From: JACVRW01 sp963733885 | Lineage (GTDB): Bacteria; Actinomycetota; Thermoleophilia; Solirubrobacterales; Thermoleophilaceae | Assembly: GCA_963733885.1 (NCBI GenBank) | Contig: CAVTES010000005.1 | Coordinates: 248,001 to 312,000, forward strand | Direction of reading: 5' to 3' | DNA: 64,000 nucleotides | Shown: piece after piece, positions 8,532 through 16,865 of the stretch | Layout: the number at the start of each line of letters is the position of its first letter | Position numbering within the stretch: position 1 is the stretch's first letter | The notes under the pieces: model-generated | The model's database searches: none | Told to the model about the DNA's origin: nothing | The model's input: only the letters and a program-made list of their open reading frames with translations | Translations under genes and position numbers: made by a program

Positions 8532-9956
8532 GTGGAGGTAATAGCGTTGACCCGGCAGGCATATCGCTTTGCGCTGGACCCGTCGGTCGAGCAGGGGGCG
8601 CTGTTGGCGTCGTTCGCTGGTGCGTCGCGGTTCTGGTTCAACGCAGGATTGGCGCTCGTCAAGGAGCGCCTTGACCTCCGGGCAGCGGGCGAGGCCGTAC
8701 GGGTGCCGTGGTCGTACAGGGCCCTTTGCTCGGAGTTCAAGGGCGATGCTGTGAAGGATGAGCTGGCGCCCTGGCGCTCGCAGGTCCCGGTCGGTTCCTA
8801 CCAGGCCGGGTTGGAGGCGCTCGGCAAGGGCGCTCAAGAACTTCACCGAGGGGCGTCGAGCCGGCCGCCGCGTGGGGTTCCCCGGGTTCCGTGTCAGGGG
8901 TCGCTGCCGCGAGTCGGTCATCTTCCAGCGCCCCCGGATCGGGTCGGCGCGTCAGGTCGAGTTCGACCGGCGGCTGGGCCCGATCCGTACCAAGGAGCGG
9001 ATGTCGAAGCTGATCCGGCTGCTCGAGCGCGACGAACGGGCGCGCATCATGCGTGCCACGGTCAGCCGCTCGGGCGCGAGCTGGTACGTCAGCTTTACGG
9101 TCGAGCGCTCGCCCAAGCAGCGCCGCGCCCGGCGCCGGGACGCAGCCGTCGGAGTGGACGTCGGCCTGACCCAGCTGGCGACGCCGTCGGCCGGGCAGCC
9201 GTTCAAGAACGCGCGCCCGCTACAGCAGGCGCTGTGCAAGGTGGGGCGGCTCCAGCGGCAGCTCGACCGGCAGCGGCGCGCCAACAACCCAGCCAACTAC
9301 CTGCCCGACGGGCGCGTCAAGCCGGGCGCGTCGGGCTGGGTGAAGTCGAAGCGGATGCTGCGCACCGAGGCCCGCCTGCGCCGGCTGCAGGAGCGGGTCG
9401 CGAACCTCCGCCGCGAGCAGGCCCATCGGCTGACCACCTACCTGACACGCGAGTTCGGAGTGATCGGTGTGGAGACCCTGAACGTGCGTGGCCTGCAGGC
9501 CAACCGCCGGCTGGCACGCCACATCGCCGACGTCGGCTGGGGCATGATCCTGACGCAGCTGAAGTACAAGACCTCTTGGTCGGACGGCTCCCTTCTGGTC
9601 GCCGCCGACCGTTTCTTTCCCTCCTCGAAGACCTGCTCGGACTGCGGGACCGCGAGAGCGAAGCTGGCCCTGTCCGAGCGCGTCTTCAGCTGTGACGCCT
9701 GCGGGCTGAACCTCGACCGCGATCTGAACGCGGCCCTGAACCTGGCCTCGATGGCCCAACAGCGCGCGCAGTCCGAGGGGAAACCGAACTGCTACGTCGC
9801 CCGCACCGGACGGGAGACACAAAACGCGCGCCGAGGGCAGCTAAGCCCCAGAACCCATGCTGGGCACAGCCCGTTGAAGCGCGAAGACCCAACCGGGTCA
9901 ACCCAGGCTCGCAAGAGCCTGGCTGTCGCTGCCCAATCCCAACGGAAAGCGACAGG
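8532..9956 (+). CDS. tnpB: TnpB-family RNA-guided nuclease (frameshifted near 8839)
   Basis: A TnpB/OrfB protein. The N-terminal 'TRQAYRFALDPSVEQG' lies in one frame up to about 8838, where one extra G in a G run shifts the reading; after that the frame gives 'ALKNFTEGRRAGRRVGFPGF' and the catalytic half. The RuvC residues are intact: 'GVDVGLTQLA' (Asp), 'GVETLNVRGL' (Glu) and 'CGLNLDRDLNAALNL' (Asp), as is the zinc finger C-x2-C...C-x2-C ('CSDCG', 'CDAC'). The start is GTG 8532 or TTG 8547, which has GGAGG eight bases upstream. No stop occurs in frame before 10257; the homologous part ends near 9760-9900, so the end given is where the element seems to finish. It may be non-functional as sequenced. 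Confidence 0.85.
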
Positions 9957-9960
9957 GGGG
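9830..9960 (+). ncRNA. Candidate omega-RNA (TnpB guide RNA scaffold)
   Basis: Two perfect hairpins stand back to back at the 3' end of tnpB: an 8-bp stem with a GCAA (GNRA) loop at 9903-9922, and an 8-bp stem with a 17-nt loop at 9923-9955, followed by a G run. TnpB guide RNAs are made from the 3' end of tnpB plus the right end of the element, and the guide is the flanking sequence beyond it. Position and structure fit that pattern; the 5' limit is a guess and expression is unproven. Confidence 0.5.
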
Positions 9961-9978
9961 TACACGTCGATTACGCCA

Positions 9979-10003
9979 CCGTTAGAGCGGGTGGCGCTAA
10001 CGG
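9979..10003 (-). terminator. Hairpin at the end of the DUF427 gene
   Basis: CCGTTAG and CTAACGG form a 7-bp stem extended by GCG/CGC with a bulge. The stop codon of the DUF427 gene lies in the stem. There is no U-tract. It could alternatively belong to the end of the adjoining tnpB element. Confidence 0.5.
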
Positions 10004-10698
10004 CGGCTCCACTGCGTCTCCGGGCGCCCCTGGCTCTCGCCGTCGACCTCGACGTCGACTCGCTCGTCGTAGAAGGCGATCCTGTCCCTGATCGGCTCCA
10101 CCTCGCGCAGCGGCTCGGGATAGCTCCAGGCGACCGCGTCCTCGCCGGCGACCGTGAAGTGAGCCGCCCTGCCCTTGTACGGGCAGAACGTGCGGTGGTC
10201 CGACGGCTCGAGCTCGGCGGGGACGTCCTCCCGCGGCACGTACCAGCGCGGCGGTAGGCCGGTCTCGAACAGAACGACCGCGCCCTCCGTCTCGGCCACG
10301 ACCTCGCCGCCGATCCTCACGGTCACGTGGCGAGAGGTGTCGCGGACGTCGATCCGGTGGTACGGGTCCCGCGGATGGCCGGGCTGGGGCTCGTCCTCCT
10401 CGAGCCACTCGTCGAGCGCGCCGAAGTCGACCTGAATCAGGTCGTGCCGCCGCTCGAAGGCCTCCTCGGGCAGCAGATCGAGCCGCACGTCCTCCTCGGG
10501 GAACAGCCAGACCGGCAGCTTGTTCGTCTCGTGCAGCATCCGAACACGACGGCTGTCGACCACGGTCTCCCCGCGGAGGCGGCCGCGAACCCAGCGCGGC
10601 GAGCGCTCCAGGTACTCGACAGTGTCGTCTGGGCGGTCGAAGTTGAAGGACCCGGCGGAGGTGCTCCCGAACGGGCCCGTACCGAGGGTGAGGGACAT
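9997..10698 (-). CDS. DUF427-domain protein
   Basis: A 233-residue protein with two DUF427-type units. The second carries the usual 'CPYKGRAAHFTV' and 'AWSYPEPLREVEPIRDRIAF'. The first, around residues 25-100, has 'SPRWVRGRLRGETVVDSRR' and 'LPVWLFPEEDV'. The family is a small beta-barrel of unknown biochemical role, widespread in actinobacteria. It lies 9 bp downstream of the acyl-CoA ligase gene and is probably co-transcribed with it. Confidence 0.9.
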   Translation of the reverse strand: MSLTLGTGPFGSTSAGSFNFDRPDDTVEYLERSPRWVRGRLRGETVVDSRRVRMLHETNKLPVWLFPEEDVRLDLLPEEAFERRHDLIQVDFGALDEWLEEDEPQPGHPRDPYHRIDVRDTSRHVTVRIGGEVVAETEGAVVLFETGLPPRWYVPREDVPAELEPSDHRTFCPYKGRAAHFTVAGEDAVAWSYPEPLREVEPIRDRIAFYDERVDVEVDGESQGRPETQWSRR

Positions 10699-10707
10699 TC
10701 CCCGAGC

Positions 10708-12222
10708 TTACGCTTCGGCCTTCACCTGCTCCGGCACCTCGATCTCGCGCTTGAGGATCTTCCCGGTCGGGCCCTTGGGCAGGTCGTCCTCGAACCAGAT
10801 CCTGCGCGGGTACTTGTACGCCGCCACCTGCTCCTTGACGTACGCCTTGATCTCGTCGGCGTCGAGCGACTCGCCCTTCTTCAGAACCACCGCGGCGCCC
10901 ACCTCCTCGCCGAGCGACTCGTCCGGCACGCCCACGACTGCGGCCTCCTGGATCGCGGGGTGCTCGTAGAGCACCTCCTCGATCTCGCGCGGATAGACGT
11001 TGTAGCCGCCGCGGATGATCAGGTCCTTCTTGCGGTCGACGATGAAGAAGTAGCCGTCCTCGTCGATCTTGGCCATGTCGCCGGTGCGGAACCAGCCGTC
11101 GTCGTCGATCGCCGCTTCGGTCGCGTCGGGGCGTGCCCAGTAGCCCTTCATGACGTTGTGCCCGCGGATTACGATCTCGCCCACCTCGCCCTGGGGAACC
11201 TCGTTGCCGTCGTCGTCCCAGGCCTGCATCTCGACACCCTCGATGGGCGTTCCGATCGAGCCCGGCTTGCGCTCGCGGTCGGGATGGTTGAACGAGGCGA
11301 CCGGCGACGTCTCGGACAGCCCGTAGCCCTCGAGGATCGCGCAGCCGAACTTGTCCTCGAAGCCGCGGATCAGCTCGACCGGGATGGCGGCGCCGCCCGA
11401 CATGCACAGCCTCAGGCAGGACGCGTCGACCGTGTCGGCCGCGTCCGCGTGCAGCATCGCGTTGTACATCGTCGGGACGCCCTGGAACACGGTCACCCTG
11501 TCGCGCTCGATGATCTGGAGCGCCTTCTCCGGGTCGAAGCGCGGCAGCATCGTGACGCAGGCCCCGATCGCTATGGCGCTGTTCATGGTGCAGGTCTGGC
11601 CGAACGAGTGGAACAGGGGCAGCGCCCCGAGGAGGACGTCCTCGTGGCTGAACTCGCCGAGCGTCGTCTGGGTGACCGTGCAGTTCTGCCGCAGGTTCGA
11701 ATGGGTTAGCTCGGCGCCCTTCGGTGTGCCCGTCGTGCCGCTCGTGTAGAGGATCACCGCGGTGTCGTCGCCGGAGCGGTCCGCCACGCTCGTGTCGGGC
11801 TCATGCTCTATGACGAGCTGCTCGAACTCGCCCGGCTTCACGAGGATGGCCTCGGCGCCCGCCTCGCTCGCCCCCGCCTCGGCCGCCTCGCCGAAGTCGT
11901 GCCACGCGAACAGCAGCTTGGCGCCGGAGTCGCCCAGGTAGAACTTCACCTCGCGCCCCTTCAGCAGCACGTTCATGGGCACGACGATGCCGCCCGCGCG
12001 GAGGATCCCGTAGTAGATCGCGGGGAAGTATGGGACGTTCGGAAGCATCAGGCCGACGCGGTCGCCGGTCTGGAGCCCCTTCGCCTTCAAAAGCGCCGCG
12101 ATGCGCGCGCTCGACCCGTCGAGCACGGCATAGGTCAGCTCAACGTCGTCCAGCTTGAAGGCGGTGCGGTCGCCGAATTCGGCCGCGGTGTCGGTCAGGA
12201 TCGTGGCCAGGTTCTCGCTCAT
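10708..12222 (-). CDS. Acyl-CoA synthetase (AMP-forming), long-chain type
   Basis: A 504-residue adenylate-forming enzyme that activates a fatty or other carboxylic acid to its CoA thioester via an acyl-AMP. The landmarks are 'VILYTSGTTGTPKGAELTH' (P-loop, A3), 'EGYGLSETSPV' (A5), 'GWFRTGDMAKIDEDGYFFIV' (A7), 'DRKKDLIIRGGYNVYP' (A8) and 'LPKGPTGKILKREI' (A10, with the catalytic Lys). The length is typical for FadD-like stand-alone ligases. Chain-length preference cannot be told. It is divergent from the third sulfatase-like gene across a 129-bp gap. Confidence 0.93.
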   Translation of the reverse strand: MSENLATILTDTAAEFGDRTAFKLDDVELTYAVLDGSSARIAALLKAKGLQTGDRVGLMLPNVPYFPAIYYGILRAGGIVVPMNVLLKGREVKFYLGDSGAKLLFAWHDFGEAAEAGASEAGAEAILVKPGEFEQLVIEHEPDTSVADRSGDDTAVILYTSGTTGTPKGAELTHSNLRQNCTVTQTTLGEFSHEDVLLGALPLFHSFGQTCTMNSAIAIGACVTMLPRFDPEKALQIIERDRVTVFQGVPTMYNAMLHADAADTVDASCLRLCMSGGAAIPVELIRGFEDKFGCAILEGYGLSETSPVASFNHPDRERKPGSIGTPIEGVEMQAWDDDGNEVPQGEVGEIVIRGHNVMKGYWARPDATEAAIDDDGWFRTGDMAKIDEDGYFFIVDRKKDLIIRGGYNVYPREIEEVLYEHPAIQEAAVVGVPDESLGEEVGAAVVLKKGESLDADEIKAYVKEQVAAYKYPRRIWFEDDLPKGPTGKILKREIEVPEQVKAEA

Positions 12223-12351
12223 CCCTCGCTCCTCCGGTCGGTGATCGCAGACTATTCCAAAGGAGCGCCCGGCCCGGGCAGCTTGGCGCGGGCGGCGTCA
12301 GGCTGGCGCCCCGCTACAAGAGCCGACGCCTCACGTCTATACCTTTGCGGC

Positions 12352-13851
12352 GTGCTGCGACGCCGGGACTTCGTGCGGGCCGCGGGCGCGGGCCTCGCTG
12401 GCGCCGCCCTGGCCGGGGCAGGCTGCCGCGAGCTGTCCGGTGACCTGGGGAGGGCGCAGGCGGGCCCCCGCAACATCGTTCTGATCGTCATCGACAGCCT
12501 CCGCCCGGACCACCTCGGCTGCTACGGGAACGAGGTGGTCCGAACGCCGAACATCGACGCCCTCGCGCGCGAAAGCCTCCGCTTCACACGCGTCTTTCCC
12601 GAGGCCATGCCCACCGTCCCGGCGCGGCGCTCCATCCTCACCGGGCGGCGCGTCTACCCGTTCCGCGGCTGGCAGCCGTGGGAGGGCCTCGCGAAGCGGG
12701 CCGGCTGGTCGCCCGTCATGCCCGGCACCCCCACGCTGCCCACAATCCTCCGCGAGCGGGGCTACTGGACCGCATACGTGAGCGACAACCCGTTCCTCAC
12801 GCACACCGAGGTGTTCGCGCCGTTCCGCGACAGCCTGGACCGCTATGTGCGCGTGCTCGGACAGCGCGGCGTGCGCCGCCCCGCGGACAGCGTGCCCCGC
12901 AGCGAGGCCGTGCACCGGCTGCCCCCGGCGATGCGCACCGAGGCCGCCATCCGCCAGGTGCGGCAGTACCTGGCCAACAACGGCGCCGGCCGGGTCGACG
13001 AGGAGCAGGCGGCCGCACGCGTATTTCGGGCGAGCGAGCGGCTGCTTGGCGAGGCGTCCGGCCGCAAGCCGTTTTTTATGGTCGTGGACTCGTTCGACCC
13101 GCACGAGTTCTGGGCGCCGCTCGGCCAGGATCTCGACCTGTATGCCGACCCCTCCTATCGCGGGGCCGACATCGCCGACGTCCGATACACCTGGTCCGAC
13201 TATCTCTCCCGCCCCGAGCTGCGCCACCTGCGGGCCACCTACGCCGCCTCGGTGACCGCTGTGGACCGCTGGTTCGGCCACTTCCTCGCGGGCATCCGCC
13301 GGCGCGGGCTCGAGCGCGACACCGTCGTCGCGCTGGTCAGCGACCACGGCATCTACCTCGGCGAGCACCGGCTCACCGGCAAGTCGGACAGCTATCTGCA
13401 CCCCGAGCTGATCCAGGTGCCGCTCCTGGTGCGCGACCCGGACGGCCGCGGCGCCGGCGCCACGAGCGACTACCGCGCCACCACGATCGACCTGGCGCCG
13501 ACGCTCACGGCCATGGCGGGGGCGCCGCCCTCGGGCCGCTTCGAGGGCGCCGACCTCTCGCCGCTCTTCGACGGAGCCCCCCCTGCCGCGGAGCGCGCCT
13601 TCGCCCACGGCGGCTACGGCAACTTCTCGTTCATCCGCGACGACCGGTGGGCGCTCGTGGTGCGAAACGACAACGGCTGGCGGCTGCTGTACGACCTGCG
13701 CGCGGACCCGGACGAGCAGCGCGACGTCGCGGCACGGCACCCGAAGGTCGTGCGGGACATGTGGCACCGGCTCATCGGCGAGGTCGGCGAGCGCCCGCCC
13801 CGCTACAGCCTCGAGTGGACCCAGCAGCCGTCGCGGGCGCTCAGCGGCTAG
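12352..13851 (+). CDS. Sulfatase-family lipoprotein with Thr at the nucleophile position (third paralogue)
   Basis: A 499-residue exported protein starting at GTG 12352: 'LRRRDFVRAAGAGLAGA' then 'LAGAGC', a Tat motif plus lipobox. The sulfatase domain has 'IVLIVIDSLRPDHLGCYG' (metal Asp), 'MPTVPARRSILTG' (Thr where the formylglycine Cys/Ser should be), 'DSFDPHEFWAP' and 'VSDHGIYLGEHRLTGKS' (metal Asp-His). It resembles the operon paralogue at 6913-8451 along its whole length, including the 'PFRGW' and 'SDNPFL' stretches. Its stop overlaps nuoN convergently by 4 bp. The substrate is unknown; a phosphoester or sulfoester is possible. Confidence 0.88.
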   Translation: MLRRRDFVRAAGAGLAGAALAGAGCRELSGDLGRAQAGPRNIVLIVIDSLRPDHLGCYGNEVVRTPNIDALARESLRFTRVFPEAMPTVPARRSILTGRRVYPFRGWQPWEGLAKRAGWSPVMPGTPTLPTILRERGYWTAYVSDNPFLTHTEVFAPFRDSLDRYVRVLGQRGVRRPADSVPRSEAVHRLPPAMRTEAAIRQVRQYLANNGAGRVDEEQAAARVFRASERLLGEASGRKPFFMVVDSFDPHEFWAPLGQDLDLYADPSYRGADIADVRYTWSDYLSRPELRHLRATYAASVTAVDRWFGHFLAGIRRRGLERDTVVALVSDHGIYLGEHRLTGKSDSYLHPELIQVPLLVRDPDGRGAGATSDYRATTIDLAPTLTAMAGAPPSGRFEGADLSPLFDGAPPAAERAFAHGGYGNFSFIRDDRWALVVRNDNGWRLLYDLRADPDEQRDVAARHPKVVRDMWHRLIGEVGERPPRYSLEWTQQPSRALSG

Positions 13852-15377
13852 CGAAGCCCCGACAGCGCCGTGCCCACGTCGCGCGCCGCGTCGAACAGCG
13901 GCTCCGGCCAGAGGCCGAACGCGATCGTGGCCGCCGCGAAGAGGATCGCCACCACGGCGACCTCGGGCTGGGCCCGCGCCTCCGCCTCCGGCGACCAGCC
14001 CGCCACCGGCTTGACGCGCCGACGCGGCAGGGTCGGCCATTCGACCTCGTAGCCGCCCATCCACATCACCGCGACCACGCGCAGGTAGTAGGCCAGCGAG
14101 ATGACCGACCCGACCACGATCACGATTCCGAGCCAGGTGTAGTCGCCGGCCACGGAGGCGTCGATCAAATAGAACTTGCCCATGAAGCCCGCGGTGGCGG
14201 GGAAGCCTGCCAGCGAGAGCATCGCGATCGTCATCGGCCAGGCGAGCCAGGGCTCGCTTCGGCCCAGGTTGTCGAGCGACAGAAGGTCGTCGCCGTGCTC
14301 GGAGACGCGCTCGCGCGCCACCACCACGGCGAACGCGGCCACGTTCATCAGCAGGTACACGGCGAGGTAGAAGGCGGTGGCCTGGAGCCCGAGCGTCGTG
14401 CCGACGACCACGCCGGCCAGCAGGTACCCGGCCTGCCCCACGCTGGACCACGCGAGCAGCCGCTTGAGCGAGCGCTGGGCGATCGCGCCGACGTTTCCGA
14501 CGACGATCGTCACCGCAGCGAGCGCGGCCAGCGCCGGGCCCCAGTCGGGCTGCGCCTCGCCGAGCGCGTTGTCGAACAGCCGCAGGAAGATCGCGAAGGC
14601 GGCCGCCTTGGTGGCGACGGCCATGAAGGTCGTGATGGGCGTAGGGGCGCCCTGGTACACGTCCGGCGTCCACTGGTGGAACGGCGCGACCGAGGCCTTG
14701 AAGGCGAGGCCCACGGCGGCGAGACCGATCCCGGTGAGCAGCAGAGGGTCGGTGACCGGGACCTCGGGGGAGCCGATCGCCGCGGCGATGGCCTCGAACT
14801 GCATCGCGCCCGAGGCGCCGTAGACGAGCGCCAGGCCGTAGAGCAGCGTCGCCGAGCCGACCGAGCCGATCACCAGGTACTTCAGCCCCGCCTCGAGCGA
14901 GGTGGCGCGCCGCAGCTCGGTCGCGCACAGCACGTAGAGCGGGATCGAGAGGAGCTCGATCCCGACGAACAGGGTGATCAGGTCGGACGCCTGGGCGAGC
15001 ACGACCATGCCGGTGATCGATCCGAGCAGCAGCGAGTGGTACTCGCCGTGGCCGGCCTCCCGGGTGGCGACGGCGCGGACCGACAGGACGACACAGACCA
15101 GTCCGGCCACGTAGAAGAGCATCGACAGGCCGAGCGCGAGCGTGTCGACGGTGAGCGAGCCCTCGATGATCGGGGTCTGCTCCCCAGGCTCCCAGACCCA
15201 GATCGTGAGGCCCATCGCGGTGAGGAGGGTGGCCGCGGTCAGCGCCGGCACCAGCACATGCCGCACGAAGTGGGCGCGCAGCAGGCCGACCATCAGCACG
15301 ACGATGGAGCCGCCGACGAGCGCCATCAGAGGCGAGAGCGCCTCGTAGTCGATGTGCGGGGCCTGGACTTCCATCAC
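13848..15377 (-). CDS. nuoN: NADH-quinone oxidoreductase subunit N
   Basis: A 509-residue antiporter-like membrane subunit of complex I, last gene of the operon. The proton-channel core is visible: 'LFVGIELLSIPLYVL' (TM5 Glu), 'APFHQWTPDVYQGAPTP' (broken helix, following the Lys of TM7) and 'LKRLLAWSSVGQAGYLL' (TM8 Lys). The start is GTG 15377, which overlaps the stop of nuoM, or the adjacent ATG 15374. Confidence 0.95.
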   Translation of the reverse strand: MMEVQAPHIDYEALSPLMALVGGSIVVLMVGLLRAHFVRHVLVPALTAATLLTAMGLTIWVWEPGEQTPIIEGSLTVDTLALGLSMLFYVAGLVCVVLSVRAVATREAGHGEYHSLLLGSITGMVVLAQASDLITLFVGIELLSIPLYVLCATELRRATSLEAGLKYLVIGSVGSATLLYGLALVYGASGAMQFEAIAAAIGSPEVPVTDPLLLTGIGLAAVGLAFKASVAPFHQWTPDVYQGAPTPITTFMAVATKAAAFAIFLRLFDNALGEAQPDWGPALAALAAVTIVVGNVGAIAQRSLKRLLAWSSVGQAGYLLAGVVVGTTLGLQATAFYLAVYLLMNVAAFAVVVARERVSEHGDDLLSLDNLGRSEPWLAWPMTIAMLSLAGFPATAGFMGKFYLIDASVAGDYTWLGIVIVVGSVISLAYYLRVVAVMWMGGYEVEWPTLPRRRVKPVAGWSPEAEARAQPEVAVVAILFAAATIAFGLWPEPLFDAARDVGTALSGLR

Positions 15378-16865
15378 CGCTCCGCCACTTGCTGCCCCAC
15401 GGTTCGGGGCTGCTCGATCGCCGCCGTCGTGGCCCCCTCTGTGCGCTCTACCACGAAGTTCGGGTAGAGCCCGAGCGCCACGATCACCGCGACCAGCGGC
15501 GCGATTGCGGCGAGGTTGAGGAAATCGATCTCACGCGACTCCACCGCCGGCCCCACCCGGTTGTGCATCGTGCGCTGGAAGACGCGGATCATGTACACGG
15601 CCGCCAGCACCACACCTACGCTGGCAACCAGGCCGTAGACGAGCTTGTCCTCGAACGCCCCGAACAGGATCAGGATCTCGCCGACGAAGTTGGCGGACCC
15701 CGGCATCGCGAGCGTCGCGAACGTGAGGATCAGGAACAGTCGCCGCGAGCACGGGCGCGCGGAAGGCCATGCCGCCCAGCTCGTTGAGCGACTCCCGGCC
15801 TCCGGCGCGAGCGGCGATCACGCCGATGACCAGGAACAGCGGTACGACGACGAGGCCGTGGTTAAGCATCTGGAAGACCGCTCCCTGGGCGCCCTTGTCG
15901 TCGAACGCGAAGATGCCCACCACGATGAAGCCGAGCTGCGCGATCGAGGAGTAGGCCACCACCAGCCGTACGTTGTCCTGCGAGAACGCGAGCACCGACC
16001 CGTACAGGATCGAGAACACCGCGACGGCGATGAACAGCTCCTGCCAGTGCTGCGAGCCCTCGGGCATCACCGGCAGCACGATCCGCAGGAAGCCGTACAC
16101 GCCGACCTTCGAAAGCACGGCGGACAGCAGCGCGATCGTCACGATCGGCGATGCGCGGTAGGTCTCCGGCACCCATCCGTGCAGCGGGAACAGCGGCGCC
16201 TTGACGAAGAAGGCGAGCGCGAACAGCAGCACGATCCAGTGCTGGGTCCCCTCGCTCACGCTCCGCTGCTCGAGCTCGGCGAGCGAGAACGAGATCTCGC
16301 CGCCGTCCGGCGTGGACAGCACGCCGAGCGCGATCGCCGCCGCCATCATCAGGAGCGAGCCCGCCAGCGTGTAGATCACGAACTTGGTCGTGGCGCGCAC
16401 CCGCTCGCCCGTGCCCCAGCCGCCGATCATGAAGTAGAACGGCACGAGCATCAGGTCGAAGAAGACGATGAACAGGGCCAGGTCCTGAGCCAGGAACGCG
16501 CCCAGCACCGCGGTCTCCCCCAGCGCCAGGTTGAAGAAGAAGAGCTTCGGGCGGTCGTGCTCGGTGAAAGCCGCCACCAGCGTGCACGGCACCCAGGCGA
16601 CCGCGGTGAGCACGACCATGAACAGGTTGAGGCCGTCGATCCCGAGCTGGTACCGGATGCCGAGCTCGGCGATCCACTCGTCGTCGGTCACGTACTGCAG
16701 CCCGCGAGCGCCCGAGTCGAAGTCGGCGAGCAGCACGATCGCGTAGGCGAGCACGGCCACGGTGCCGGCGAGCACCGCCCAGCGCGCCACGCCGCGCGGC
16801 AGGAACGCGCCGAGCAGGCCGGTGGCGAGCGGCAGGAACAGGACGATCGACAGGTGGATCGTCAT
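15374..16865 (-). CDS. nuoM: NADH-quinone oxidoreductase subunit M (one-base frameshift near 15740)
   Basis: Antiporter-like complex I subunit. It starts at ATG 16865, overlapping the nuoL stop. The first frame runs through 'MTIHLSIVLFLPLATG', 'LFIVFFDLMLVPFYFMIGG', 'KAPLFPLHGWVPETYRASPI' and 'VVAYSSIAQLGFIVVG' up to 'MAFRAPVLAA'. There one extra base (about 15740) shifts it; the other frame continues exactly as expected with 'LFLILTFATLAMPGSANFVG' and ends at 15374. Corrected, the protein is about 496 residues, normal for NuoM. As complex I cannot work without it and everything else is intact, an assembly indel is the likeliest cause. Confidence 0.93.

Larger units (their letters stand above)
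8500..9960 (+). mobile_element. Solitary tnpB element (IS200/IS605-IS1341-like), ends not defined
   Basis: A TnpB gene with no TnpA recombinase beside it, inserted between the sulfatase-like operon and the DUF427 gene. A run of C and G blocks (CCCC/GGGG) near 8479-8500 and two perfect hairpins at 9903-9955 are candidate ends, but no terminal repeats or target-site duplication could be identified. The boundaries given are approximate. Confidence 0.6.

Noticed and set aside
8758..10257. A 499-residue protein starting at 8758
   Set aside because: Its first ~30 residues are the wrong frame of the tnpB N-terminal part, and after about 9900 it runs antisense into the DUF427 gene. It is the shifted second half of tnpB.
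5447..13851. Annotation of the three paralogues as arylsulfatases
   Set aside because: The fold fits but the residue that becomes formylglycine is missing in all three, so the activity name is not supported.
12337..14928. An 863-residue minus-strand frame opposite the third sulfatase-like gene
   Set aside because: It combines the antisense of the sulfatase-like gene with an out-of-frame nuoN reading; both real genes have strong family matches on the chosen frames.
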